From assembly GCA_902806565.1 (NCBI GenBank), contig CADCXA010000065.1, forward strand, positions 434,001-498,000: DNA of 64,000 bases, written 5' to 3'. This document shows, one piece after another, positions 1 through 11,387 of the stretch. The notes under the pieces are model-generated. The model saw only the letters and a program-made list of their open reading frames with translations. It was not told where the DNA came from and did no database searches. Numbering within the stretch: the stretch's first letter is position 1; every line of letters starts with the position of its first letter. Source of the DNA: Hypoxylon rubiginosum (taxonomy: Eukaryota > Ascomycota > Sordariomycetes > Xylariales > Hypoxylaceae). Both the position numbers and the translations under genes were made by a program.

Positions 1-120
1 AAAATAAAAACTTGCAGTATCGCCAGCCGCTTTATTACAGCTCTCTTTTGTTCGCCCAGAGGAACAACGAAGCTTAAACGCCAAACATTGCCGCTCAATT
101 GTGAGATTTGAAAAGAAATC

Positions 121-1662
121 ATGCCCGACAATCCAGACCTTTCCCTGCCCGCCAAGGCACCGTCGATGGCACGCTACCACGACCAGCCTATGTCTTTACA
201 TCCAGCAGCTCTCTACACTCTCGTCGACCTGACGGACGCAGAGCTTGAAGACCTGGAGCGCGAGTGCGAAACTGGGTGCATCGACACGGGTAACGAGCGG
301 GGCACCAACGTGCGTCTCGCCCCGCGGCCACGTTTTGTCGGTCAACCGCTGCGCGCCGTCTTTGACTACCATCTCGAGTTGGGAACCCAAAACACGTTTG
401 AGCCCGCGTATTTTATCGCCGCCGCTGAGAAAGACTGGCGAACCAGGGGAGTCATACTGGTAACCCTAGACGATGACGAGCTTGATTGCAACGTTGACTC
501 ATTTCGCATCAAGGCTGTTGATGCCGGCTTGAGTATAGTGAATCTGCAAATTGCGAATTCTTCGTGGGACGAAGAAAAAGATTGTTATGAGTTTCGCCCT
601 GATAATGGAGATGATGACAACAATGATGATGACGACGACGATGACGATGACGACGATGGTGATAATGAAGATGGTCCACCGGCGCCGACCAAAAATGCCC
701 CCCTAGGCTACTATATCCCCATTTACATCCACTCAAGTCTATCTGAAGATAAAGTGACTTCCAACCTGGAGCCAGCGTTCAAAAATAAATCGCCCGAAGA
801 CTTCGCCTGCCGCATCCAAGCCAAACTCACGCCTGCATCCTCCGCCTCAGACACAGCATCGACCCAAGACCTCACCCAGCAAGCCGCCGCCTTGCACCCG
901 CTGCGCTGTGCGAAGAATCCATATTTGCACAAAACTTACCTCCTCGTCATCGATACGGCAGACCCCGTCGAAAATGGCATGCTGATGGTTAAACTGCCGT
1001 CGTGGGATGCGAGCCACTCAGAGACGGCTGAAAAGACAGACTTGCGTCACGTCGGGGAGGAATTGGCCCTTGCTACTACCTCTCAGCAGCACATCCGCAT
1101 CCCGTATTCTTGCCACGACGGCCTGCAGACGCGCTTCCTGATCTTGGCGAATGGCGACGCCGACTGGCCGTCGGAGGACGTGCGCGCCCAACCCGTCTTC
1201 GTCGTCTTCCAGTACAACACGCACGGCAAGGAGCTGGGTTTCGGCGCCAATTCGGTGGATCCCGGCGCTGCGAAGCGGAAGCCCGGCGAGGAGCGACTGG
1301 TGTATGCGCCCGAAGTGGTCAAGCGCCCCGGACACGGTCTGGAGAGGATTGCGTGGAGCTACGACGAGGCTGTGAGACGATTTCCTTGGTTCTGTCGGGA
1401 GAAGCGTTTTGTCGAGGGTCTGGATACGGGTTTCTTTATATGCGTGGATGGAGACGGCGTGGCTACGACGGGGCTGCTGCTGGTGCGGAGAAAATGGGAC
1501 GGGAACGTGTGGGGCCGGACACGGGATGAGTTACTCGGTTTGCCCGTCGAGGATGTGAAGGATGTAAGAGTCCCCATTAAGGAGGCACTTGTTCTTCTGG
1601 AAAAGGGGAGGAAGGGCGAAACAGATTGGATGAGTGAGGGCTTGAAGGATTTCTTTTCGTAA
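121..1662 (+). CDS. Uncharacterised acidic-tract protein with internal repeats (513 aa)
   Basis: Single-exon ORF with an ATG at 121, no signal peptide and no membrane segment. I do not recognise a named family with confidence. Residues 160-185 are almost pure Asp/Asn/Gly. Three segments look like diverged copies of one unit: about residues 93-150, 268-335 and 430-495. Each has an aromatic/aliphatic strand (YFIAA, YLLVIDTAD, FFICVDGDG), then a G-[VLM]-[IL]-[LM]-V strand (GVILVTL, GMLMVKL, GLLLVRR), and two of the three then have a Trp-Asp pair. This suggests a repeated small alpha/beta or beta-sandwich unit, probably cytosolic or nuclear. Codon use looks normal for a gene and there is no disruption. 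It stands alone: the next gene (PDR transporter) converges from the other strand 685 bp away. Function unknown. Confidence 0.75.
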   Translation: MPDNPDLSLPAKAPSMARYHDQPMSLHPAALYTLVDLTDAELEDLERECETGCIDTGNERGTNVRLAPRPRFVGQPLRAVFDYHLELGTQNTFEPAYFIAAAEKDWRTRGVILVTLDDDELDCNVDSFRIKAVDAGLSIVNLQIANSSWDEEKDCYEFRPDNGDDDNNDDDDDDDDDDDGDNEDGPPAPTKNAPLGYYIPIYIHSSLSEDKVTSNLEPAFKNKSPEDFACRIQAKLTPASSASDTASTQDLTQQAAALHPLRCAKNPYLHKTYLLVIDTADPVENGMLMVKLPSWDASHSETAEKTDLRHVGEELALATTSQQHIRIPYSCHDGLQTRFLILANGDADWPSEDVRAQPVFVVFQYNTHGKELGFGANSVDPGAAKRKPGEERLVYAPEVVKRPGHGLERIAWSYDEAVRRFPWFCREKRFVEGLDTGFFICVDGDGVATTGLLLVRRKWDGNVWGRTRDELLGLPVEDVKDVRVPIKEALVLLEKGRKGETDWMSEGLKDFFS

Positions 1663-2346
1663 GCGCTTCTATTACGAGCAGGCCAGCAAGTCTATAAGCC
1701 ATGTGTAAACTAAACTCAATAGAACCCATAATCTACTGTCTTGAGGGAAAAAGGGGGGAATTTGTGAACGGAGATGAATTTGGTCTTGGCAATACAGGCG
1801 GCCGGATCCCCCTTTTCTAGAGCACTACGCCCCTGCTAAGAGGGAGCAGCGCCCACCAAAAGCTGGGATATGTGTGAACTCGAGTGAGGCAAATGAGAAT
1901 GCGGACGATTGAAAAAATTTATATAATAATTTCTACACAGTTTAAATACATTTTTGATATCGTATATAAATACGGAGGTCGCTTTCAAAGGGTTTTTTCC
2001 ATAGGGAAATTGGCCCTGTCAGCTGAAAGAAATGAGGTTATTGCCTTATATTTTAGTGGACCACTGTGGCTGTAATATTTTTATTTATAAGGAGCTTAGT
2101 CGGTATACTACGCTATAACTATAGGGGTGTTAGTGGATAAGTGCCCTAATCGCGATTTTACAGCAGCTGAAAAAGCCCCTATGGGGAAAACTTTTGAAAG
2201 CGACCTCCGCACGAAAGCATCGTGAGTAAGTATTCAAATACGTATAATAAAGATAAGTTCTGATGATACGTCAAAGTTATTTTACCAGGGTATAGTATAA
2301 TAAAAGTTACACGGAAAGCCAAAGAAGAAAGGAAAGACAATCAATT
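1663..2346. other. Intergenic region between convergent genes, AT-rich, holding a MITE-like element
   Basis: The stretch lies between two 3' ends. From about 1900 to 2330 it is distinctly AT-rich compared with flanking coding DNA. It contains the inverted-repeat element listed separately and no credible coding frame. Confidence 0.6.
1973..2209. mobile_element. MITE-like element with terminal inverted repeats
   Basis: The first 17 bases (CGGAGGTCGCTTTCAAA, 1973-1989) are found exactly as reverse complement at 2193-2209. The match continues imperfectly for about 25 more bases on each side (T-run, CC, ATAGGG, then TCAGCTG at 2019-2025 and 2164-2170). The 237-bp interval is AT-rich and non-coding, as expected of a non-autonomous DNA transposon. 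I see no convincing target-site duplication: the flanking dinucleotides are TA on the left and CA on the right. The superfamily cannot be named from this copy alone. Confidence 0.6.
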
Positions 2347-5300
2347 TTACGAAGGCCCCTTGCTCTTCCGCGGCACCCTCGCCATCCAGTAGAATCCAAA
2401 CGTGGCAAGAATGTTAAACACTATATATACCATCATGAATCCGACGTTACGCCAAGGGTCGCGCGTGTTCATTCCAAGGCCTCCTAGGAACGAGTTTGTG
2501 TCCGCGATAGGACAGTACAGGCAATGGCCCGCGGCGCCCGGGTTCTCCACGTAGCCGTTCGCGGACCGCGCGTACGGCCCAAGGTAGTCGCCGCAGGTGT
2601 CGAAGCCGGGCGGGAGGACATCGATCCGGAGGAGCTCCTTGGACGAACAGGTGATGCGCGTGTTGCCGAGACCACCGAGGATGATGCCGTTTGAGAGGTA
2701 GGTCAGCGGCGAGGCTCGGTACATGAAAACCCAGAAGCCCGGAAGGGCGTTTGGGAAGACGAGGATTCTAGGAGTGAATACTATGTTAGCAAGTCTGCAC
2801 ATACACCTAGGTGCCTAGATACGAAAGTGGCACATTATCATGACTAGGAGAAGGAAGTAGACATTGGAACATACCCGCTGAACACGAGGGAGAGCCAGAA
2901 GAGCAGGACGCTGTATTGCACAGCGGTCTCCGGGTGCTCCACCCCGGCCGCCACGGCCTGCGACAGCGTGCTGGTCCACAGGTGGAAGAACCAGATCAGG
3001 GTGAAGACCAGCCCGCCGCGCTCCGCAGTAGTAAAAGAGGCGTCGCCGTTGCGCCACATGCCCGTGGGGTAGTACCACGAGACGTACACGAGGACGCCCA
3101 CGAGCGTCTGCCAGCACAGCTCGACGGCGACGTTGGACGCGACGAACACGGCCCACGAGTACGACCGGTTGCGGCGCTCGCGCGCCTCGAACAGCGCGCG
3201 CCCGGCGGCCAGCCGCGGGATGATCTGCTGCCCTACTGACGGGAATAGTTGTGTGATGAGGAAGATGGAGAAGAGGAGGTCGGTGAAGCCCTGGACGTCG
3301 AGGGGGGAGTTGGTGAAGGAGAGGCCGTTGACGAGGGTCTAGAAAAAAGCGGCGCAGGTCAGAATGGTACTAATTGATGTCAGGGAATAGGGGGTAGAGG
3401 TGATTTGCTTACAATGCCGAGGCTGACGGCAATCTTAGAGTAGAGGTAACCCGGATCGCGCCAGTACTGCTGGAATGCTCTCTTCGTGACGACGATAAGC
3501 TGTTCGTAGCCGGATACTGCATACCCATCCCTGCCATGTACGCTGGTCTTTTCCTGCACGTTTGCCTTCAGGCCTTCGAGGTGTTCTAGAGTCTCCTGCT
3601 TCTCCTTGCTTGCGTTCCACTTCTCCACGAAGACATGATTCTCTCCATCTGTAGATTGTTCCTCGGAATCAGCCCGGCTCCTTGTGACCTCGACGACCCA
3701 TTCGGCCGGGTTAGCCCCAACTGGGCATTTGGTAGCGCCGTTTCTCTCGAAATAGTCGATCAAAGTACACGCGTTCGGTCCAATGGGTCCAAAATACAGC
3801 TGCGTTCCGCCTTTGTTCAACAGTAGTAAGGAGTCGAACGTTTGGAATAATTGGGAAGAAGGCTGATGAATGGTACAGAGGATGGCTTGTCCGCTATCCG
3901 CCAGCTTGCGCAGCAGCGTACAGATAGACCAAGCTGTCTGGCTGTCGAGCCCAGAAGTAGGCTCGTCTGTGGATAGTCATTAGTTAGGGGGTCAGATACG
4001 GATATGTGAAGTTCGGACACACCTAAAAATAAAAGGAGGTCTGGTCTCGCAACCATTTCCACAGCAATGGTGAGCCGTTTCCGCTGCTCTACGTTCAGTC
4101 CCTCACCAGGCACGCCAACGACGGCATCGGCGTATGCCTCCATTTCTAGCATATCGAGGACGGTATCGACGTAAGATAGCTTTTCAGCTTTAGTCTTGCC
4201 GTTTGATTGTCTTAATAAGGCACTAAACTCTAAAGCCTCTCGGACGGTGGTTGTGGGCAGATGGATATCTTCTTGTTGGACGTAACCGATGCGACGCCCG
4301 AAGGTCGCGTCCCGCAGTTCGCCATCGATATACACATCACCAGTTGCAACTCCAGTTGCTACTCTGTCGGCTAATACGTCTAGTAAGCTCGTCTTTCCTG
4401 CGCCTGTTACCCCCTTGGTGGACAGTTAGTCATGAGTTGTAGAGTGATGATCAATGCAAGGGGTATCTTACCATCAGGGCAGTCAAAGTCCCAGGCTTTA
4501 CCCAGCCATGCAAATCGTTGAGAATACGACGATTTCCGTCCTGCGTCTTGATGTCGTAGTTTAGGTTGCTCCAATGGAAGACGGCTGATTGCCTTTGAAA
4601 CGTCTCCACTGGATTCTTTTCGCTGGCCACCACCCTATATTCTCTCTGGACTACCACGGGACTTTCCGCACTCATGTCTTGAGCAAAGGAATTCGAGCTT
4701 GCCGTCTCCCCAGCATCAGATTTATTGTAAATTCGTTTATAATGGCGTCGAGGGAAAAGTAATATTTCTCCCCTGGATCTCTTGGCAGGGATAAACTCAG
4801 CGGCACATAGATGTACCGCGCAGAAGGCAATCATCATAGCTATAAGTATTGGTAAGTTTCTGTTAATACGTCAGCCAGTTCTAAAAAGAATCTAGGATGT
4901 TAAAACTGGAGAGTCTCTAGGAGACTTACCGCCAGAGATGGCTCGTCCTATACCCATACTTTACGGACAGATAATCCGAGCCTTGGACTAGACTTCGACC
5001 TGGTACAGATCCTATGGAAGAGCACGTATTGTTCTGAATTCCAAATTGGTCATAATAAGGACCGGAAGGCACTAGGGTAGTACATGGAAATATCCTATCG
5101 TGGTACTATTCTTAACGTCAGCTTCGGCCTATAGCTCGAGCAGCGAACCATACCTCATTAATCATTAGGCTCTCATATGTATAGGATACTGGACTGATCC
5201 AGCGGAACCAGCCTAGCCAAGGAACCATGTAGCTGGGAGGGATCACGAAGCCGGTGCATATAATAGCAAGCACCACTATGGTCGAACAGGGAGGCATCGA

Positions 5301-7095
5301 CTGCCCGAGCGTTCTGGAAAGTGAACCTATCATACGGAAAGTCATAGACATGGTCAGGACCGTCACGAAGGTAAAGAACCAGTACGTGAAGAAGGCATTA
5401 GCAGTACGCCGTAGGTTTGTCATAAAATAGATAGGGATATGAAACATGAAGGAATTGACAAGCTTGAACGGCAGGTCGCAGACCATCGAAGCAACTCCTT
5501 CGGCGACAGGGTGGTAGAAGGCATACGAGTTATGCTTCTCGACGATGGGGCGCTGCGCCCACATAGTCGCGACCTCGAATGCGGGACTAAAAGCTGCAGT
5601 CAGGAGCGCGAAGAACAGAAGGATATCCCGCCTATCGAGACTGTCGGTGCCGGGCCCCAGGTTGTAGAATATGCTACCAATAACGATGGCTAGAATCGTA
5701 TTTCCAATGAGCGCAGCTATGCCAGGGCCGTAGTTATTTTGTAGTCGTAGGAACCCCCTTTTAATGCAGATAAGGATCTGCGAGTAAAGAGAGAGTGTGT
5801 AGGTGCATTTTTTTAGTCTAAGGAGAGTCAGCAACTCCTCCTCAATAAGCCTTTCTAGGTATATAGGTAGGTTAAGGCGTACCTGGCCTTTCTATCGTCC
5901 ATATGCACTGCTTGAGCCCCAGTCGGGTACGCGGAATTGAAATTGGTAATCTCATCCCGTAGTGTTGTCAACTCGACACCCTGTTTCCAGATGCGAGCGA
6001 ACTCATCTGGCGACCTCGGTGCCCGGTCCTCGTACCCTTCGCGGACTACACGTTCCGCTGGATTAGTCAGAGAAGTCAAGAAGTCTGCCGTAGTGGTGCG
6101 GCTCGGTCTAGCAAAGCCAAGGCGATAGAAATAGTCCTCGGCCAAGTCCGCCGGACCAAAATAAATCTGCCGCCCTTCGTACAATAGCGTCACCTTGTCG
6201 AATTTCTGTAGAATGGTTAATGTCTTAGCCGTACTTGATAAGCGTTGGCCCCTTACCTCGTACATGGCCTCGGAGGCCTGGTATATGCTCATGATGACCG
6301 TCGACTGTAGGGACTCTGTACGCCTTCTTAGTAATTCGATACATCGTATTGCAGTTGAGCTATCGAGTCCACGTGTGCTGTTATCCCAGCATTGGATCTG
6401 TGCACCGCTGATGAAAGCCTCCGCAAGGCTCGCTCTCTTCTTCTCCCCACCGCTGAGCCCACGAATCATCGCGTCTCCAACTTTGGTATTGAAGGCTTCG
6501 TCGAGGTTGAACAGGGCTGCGGTAGTCCGTCCGACATTCGAAGGTGTACCAGTAGCAGCTTCGCTCGACCCAGTTGTCCGAGTGCTTGCGGCAAATGTAA
6601 GAGTCTCTCCAAGCGTTAACTCGGGGAAGTGAACGTCGAGTTCGGCAAGGTAAACACATCCACCCTTGAGCTCGTGGTGCATCTGCCGAAACGAAATGCC
6701 TAAGTGTAAGATGGTTAAGAAACTAACACATAGTCTCGAGCGGAGGCACTAAAGAGAATTTCTCGGATTGATGACATACCTTGGTAGTTGATACTCCTTT
6801 CATCGTTAATGCGGAAGCCGTGGGTATCTCCAGCTAAGGTCTTGAGGAGGGTTGAGCATCCGCTGCCGGGTCTCCCAAGCACCAGGAGCATCTCCCCAGG
6901 CATAACCAGGCCATCGAAATCTTGCAATATCCGCACCGTTCTGTGGGTCCGATTTGACAATAAATGCAATAAGAATCTAGGTGCGGCAAGGATATAGGAG
7001 GCGATTGTTGGCTGATACCGCGCCGACGAGAGGACTCCGTGGCATTGTAAGTCTAGAAAGGACAGCCCACACGGAGCGTCGCCTTCGTTCTCCAT
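2347..7095 (-). CDS. Full-size PDR/ABC-G multidrug transporter (1379 aa, 10 exons)
   Basis: ATP-driven plasma-membrane efflux pump of the fungal pleiotropic drug resistance family, order NBD1-TMD1-NBD2-TMD2. Exons: 7095-6780, 6699-6257, 6205-5883, 5817-5154, 5105-4930, 4859-4472, 4413-4023, 3966-3413, 3338-2875, 2767-2347; sum 4140 nt. NBD1 has the family's degenerate Walker A ([11 protein letters not shown], about residues 74-84), signature LSGGEKKR (187-194) and Walker B with [16 protein letters not shown]1 covers about 375-590. The loop before NBD2 keeps VPSGP and paired Cys. NBD2 has a canonical Walker A ([11 protein letters not shown], from 771), degenerate signature LNVEQRKR (876-883) and [13 protein letters not shown]2 begins near 1085. 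This asymmetry of ATP sites is normal for PDR pumps. The N-terminus is about 80-100 residues shorter than usual; ATG 7095 is the first in-frame ATG, but a missed upstream exon is possible. It lies 3' of two P450s on the same strand, so export of a P450 product or xenobiotic is a reasonable inference. Confidence 0.9.
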
Positions 7096-7991
7096 CTTGC
7101 TCGTCAATTGATGCAATTACCTAATGACGAGCTTCCCTCAAGGAGAGGAGTCGGGTGGCTTGACGTGAAAGAGATGGCGTAGTTCATACAGCGCCAGGTG
7201 TTAGGCGAGGCAAACGAAGATCAAAGAGTGATTCATATTGCTCTGGTTCGCGCTCCAACGATGTACGTAGCCGCGACCTTACGTCGCAACGGCCCCTTTA
7301 CCAACATCCAACCGTAGGCTCTCAGGTTGTTGATGGCAATCAATGTTGTGTAACCCTCACATGTAACCAACCTTGTTGACCCCATGCCGTGCCGTTAAAA
7401 CTCTTTACGTATCTCCTAGGGGCACACAAGTACCCTCTGCCTACCACACCCCCGTCTTTGAATTTCTGCACGTTGCCCCCCAATCCGTCATTTCTCAGCT
7501 CTTGGCATGCGGGAGATCGTCGTATTGTTGGAGGCCCCAGCACCGGTACCCGGGAACCATGTAGAGAGGGGTATATTGATATTATCTTCTGATCCGGGTA
7601 TGAAAAACAGGTATTTTTCGGGTCAGTATATTGCTTGTCTGGGGATATTAATGATAACTGATGAAGAACCAGTTTTAAATTGAGTGTGGATAAGTCCCTT
7701 CCATGTCAGCTATGTCTGGAAGTACACAAGCCACGTTTTTCTCAACTACAAGCGCTAGAATATACAATCAGATATGTATCATGTACCTAGTTAGGTACTT
7801 AGATACTTAAGAATACGATATTCAATGTAGCTCAAAGCCTCAAATCGGACCTAATCTTCCGGCCGCTGACCCTCCTGTTAAGTTCCAAGGTTAGGCCGGT
7901 TGTTTCCGCACCTGAACACCTGTGTTGCAGTACTCTTGCAGAGTTTGCTAAACATTTGAATACCAGGTAGGTGAGGTAATCTACTATGCAG
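7096..7991. other. Intergenic region upstream of the PDR gene
   Basis: This stretch contains the PDR gene's 5' region and the first P450's 3' region. Frames of 60-105 aa occur but show no domain or splice context. An AT-rich part lies at about 7560-7830. If the PDR pump has an extra N-terminal exon it would lie in 7100-7300. I see no other feature. Confidence 0.4.
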
Positions 7992-9956
7992 CTATGCTCG
8001 TGTCCGAATACGAAACGGAAGGGGGTTCTTTGGAACTTGCATACCCAACCCGAAGCGCCAGCTATCGAACTCAATCGTGTCGGTAAGTACCTCAATCTCG
8101 AACTCGCTGATGAATACTGCGCAGGTGTAAACAATTGCAAGCTTAGCAAGATGCCGGCCTGGACATATTGAGTATCCCCCTATCACTATGTATTAGTCGT
8201 GAAATGGAATATTAGAAATCATTACAGGGTGTTTGACTTACCTCCATAAGGGAACCAGGATGACTCCAACCCATCAACGGAGTAATAAGGCTTGCCGTCA
8301 TTCACCCTCTCAGAAGCTCGTGGTCCCTGCCCCAGAGTTGGGTTAATAGGACCACTGCGAGGATCAGATGGATCTATTAGGAATCGTTCGGCCCAGAAAG
8401 AGTCAACCGGATGAATGCCATCTTTGGTATTCCAAAACTCAGGATCTTTATGGGAGAGGCAGGAATTTAATAGGCCAATAGAATCCTTGGGAAGCCTCCA
8501 CCTCCCTAGCAGGGCGTCTTCATGCTGAGGGCTGACCATGACATATATCTTGACGTAAAGACGAAGTACCTCAGCATAGACCGACAAGAGAAGAGGAACT
8601 TTCAGAAGCCTCTTCGGATCGACGCTTCTAATTGGTTCTGAACCAAAGCACTCTTGAAGATCACCACGCACGCGCCTGAGTAGATAGGGGTCTTTGAAAA
8701 TGTGCCATATTGTCATCATAGCGGTGGGGTTCGTGTTTGTCATAAGCCTGGGAATCAGTTAGCAGTTATGATTTCTACCTTGGAAAGCTTCATTCAAGAA
8801 GTAGGTAGGTGGCTATCAAGTGGATGATTCTCACCCAAAGGCCAATCCAAGATCAGTCGCTGCGAGATCATCATCGGAATGACCGACTTCATTCAATATA
8901 GCATGTCTGTTTCTGACCAACTCTGAGCCCCAAAACGGGTCACCATCACCCTCATCACTAATGCTAGATTCACTGAAATGCTGTCGTGCGTACATATGCC
9001 AGGTTTTGAGCTGCTCGCGGAGCCTGTTACGAATACTATACGGTTTAGGCATGATAAAGGAGGGAATACCCCGGGCTAGCCACGGCACATTATTATCGAA
9101 CTCGATTAGATCTTCGACGAATGTAGGGTTGAGGCGAAGCAATGATGGGCCAAGGAGAGCTTCGATAAGCGCAGCACCCATGGTCTTGTGGAAGAAACTC
9201 TGGAAGTCGTCCATCGAGCGCCATGAAATCTCAGTATCAGACGAATGAAGCCGATCTATGCGGGCAGTAAAGGTTGCCATATAGCGCTGGAGGGTTGGGG
9301 CTAAGCCCGGACCAGTCAATGCCCGAAGAAACTCACGATGGGTTCTGTAGTCGACCCGATTTGCCTGCTTAACGTTACTTCCTGGGTACGGCTTAGTATG
9401 AGGGCCGGAGCGGTCGCCCCGGTAGATTGCCAAGGCTTGTTCAGACAACCCGAACAAGTACTTTAGACAGTATATCTGAATGGACATTGGGCTAGATAAT
9501 GTAGGCATCTTCCACATATTCTTGATAGTGTCCCGATCCTGGAAAAGATAGACATCGTGGCTAAAAAAGGAGAGCCTCGCCGAGGTGAAACTTCCTTTGT
9601 AAGATCTGCGCATATTTGATGTAAATAGCTTGCATAGTGTAACCCAGGTGAGTACCTCTCACTCACGTAACGCGGCGGAAAAACCCTTCGTTATCCCAGA
9701 TGAATGATATGAGGTGGCCGAGGACGGGTATAATGGATGGGTAGGCGGGCGGTAGCTGTGCTACCCTTTCCCCGCGGTGTGTGTAGTGATACTTCGAGAT
9801 GGCAAAGATATAGCTAAGAATGGAAATGATGAAGATCACGACAAGGCCATACAGCGGTGTTCCCATAGTATCCCAGAAACCAAGCCGCCCCCCAGGCGAA
9901 AGCAATGGTCGATGCAATGGGACACCATTCTGGATGGATTCGAAGGACAGCATCAT
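7992..9956 (-). CDS. Cytochrome P450 (584 aa, 4 exons), CYP7/8-like fungal group
   Basis: Haem-thiolate monooxygenase anchored to the ER by an N-terminal helix (GLVVIFIISILSYIFAI, about residues 36-52). Exons: 9956-9667, 9605-8835, 8747-8242, 8179-7992; sum 1755 nt. A PPAYPSIIPVLGH hinge follows the anchor. The I-helix reads TNTNPTAM around residues 357-364, with Asn/Pro in place of the usual acid-Thr pair, as in CYP7/CYP8-like and related fungal P450s. ExxR is E413/R416. The haem loop is WFPYGGG then YSICPGRHLAK, with the ligand at Cys528; it is split by the last intron (8180-8241). It is slightly longer than the usual 500-550 aa because of an extended N-terminus; a second ATG at MGTPLYG (about residue 31) may be the true start. 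It lies between the PDR pump and another P450, all on the same strand. Substrate unknown. Confidence 0.88.
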
Positions 9957-11387
9957 GTAATGAAACCAAAAGATCCGAAGCCGTGAAGAATACGCAGGAA
10001 CTTGAAGAGAGACGAAAAAGAAAGTAGCCGAAATTGGAAATGATTGGTGTTTGCTCGTGAACCATATAACGGAGGATGACTGAACTACTAATAGCTAGCA
10101 CACTCGACAAAGTGGATGTCCTCCCCCGTATCTCACTCATGTTCATCCAATATAAGCAGACACCGTGTATGTAAGTTAGGCGCGGCTGTATTGTTGGACC
10201 AGTTTCTACTTAGATGCAACACCCTTACTAGGAAAGAGGCAATTGAATGGCCGAGCTGAAGTCAGTTCGTCCTCAGCAGCAAATTTACCTAAGACTACTC
10301 TTAAAATAGAAGGTACACAAGCGAATAATATTAGTAACTCATAGCTACGTACCAGTACAATGTCGGGAGGTAGAGTATCCCCCGTATTAATAGCCAAGGG
10401 TTTGCTGAGTGAGCTAGCACGCAATTGGCGTAAGTGATCTATCACATCGGGTATAAGAATCGCGAATTACACAGGTAAATACAGGTATATTTAAACGCCC
10501 CCTATAGTGTTAAATCATATAGGATTTAGTGTGCCTCAGCAGGCAGACTTGATTGTGGGATTAGGTACATGGTACTGGGCACAGATCAGCGAATACTGCA
10601 GAAGAAGGTCGTTAAGTGCGGTGTAGCTAATACGGTACCATATTAGACTGTTTCTCGATGTGTGCCTGTCTTGTAGTGGTTGAGTTGATGGTACGGAAAT
10701 GCCGCGTCCAGCTCAATGGAAAGCAGAGCACATGCGAAGCTCGCAAGAAATCACTTGTGAAATGAACCTTGTGTAACCAACCTGTTAGGACGATGGGTGT
10801 GTAATCATCTAGGTGCCGAAGAGTCGAGGGGTGGCTGGCGAACCGTATCAATATCATGCAGTTGGCTTGTCTGCGCACCCTACAATGCTACCATAGACTT
10901 CGATATCCGTCATTACGTTCCTATCCCCCACCCTCCTCGAACAAATCATTGATAAGACCAACGCGTAAGACTCGGTCTGCATCGCCGAGATCATGATTAT
11001 AGGTTGGAGAAATTAGTTGCATTACCATAGCTGCCGCTCTAATGTGACATTATAACGATACATGCCCGAGTGTGGCGCCGTGAATCCAGCCTTGTCGGCA
11101 TTTGAAAGCCTAAAAGACGTGGTTATGGTTATAGTAGTAGGTACAAGCTGTTATTGTGGATGTCAAGTAGAGGCGAGGTGCTGTAGAGTTGAATGATTAG
11201 GGGGCTGCCAGCAGGCTGGGTTGCAAGGTACTCCATTACTTTCAAATGATACATTAACTGGTCGATTGACGCGGGTATTCATGCTTCTTTCTGGACTTAG
11301 CCAGCTATTAATACAAGGTAATATTCCCTGAAATAAAACATCAGAGGCCGCCATACAGTTATGGCGCTCCTATGTTTTTCGATAGTC
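9957..11387. other. Intergenic region between the two P450 genes, with a possible gene remnant
   Basis: A 1.4 kb gap between tandem P450s. It holds one frame that reads like coding sequence (10206-10445, listed separately). A hydrophobic 110-aa minus-strand frame (9814-10146) overlaps the P450 start in a different phase. No core biosynthetic enzyme is recognisable. Confidence 0.4.
10206..10445 (-). pseudogene. Possible remnant exons of an unidentified gene
   Basis: Reading the minus strand from about 10455 gives a plausible segment (LRQLRASSLSKPLAINTGD, then LPPDIVLV). A 60-bp intron with GTAGCT donor, TTACTAAT branch-like site and TCTTAG acceptor then joins in phase to KFAAEDELTSARPFNCLFP and a stop at 10206-10208. 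Upstream the frame is closed by a stop and no start or acceptor is evident, so it looks like a broken 3' end rather than a whole gene. Family not recognised. Confidence 0.2.

Noticed and set aside
9814..10146. 110-aa hydrophobic minus-strand frame upstream of the first P450
   Set aside because: It overlaps the P450 start in another phase, matches no family I know and has no splice partner.
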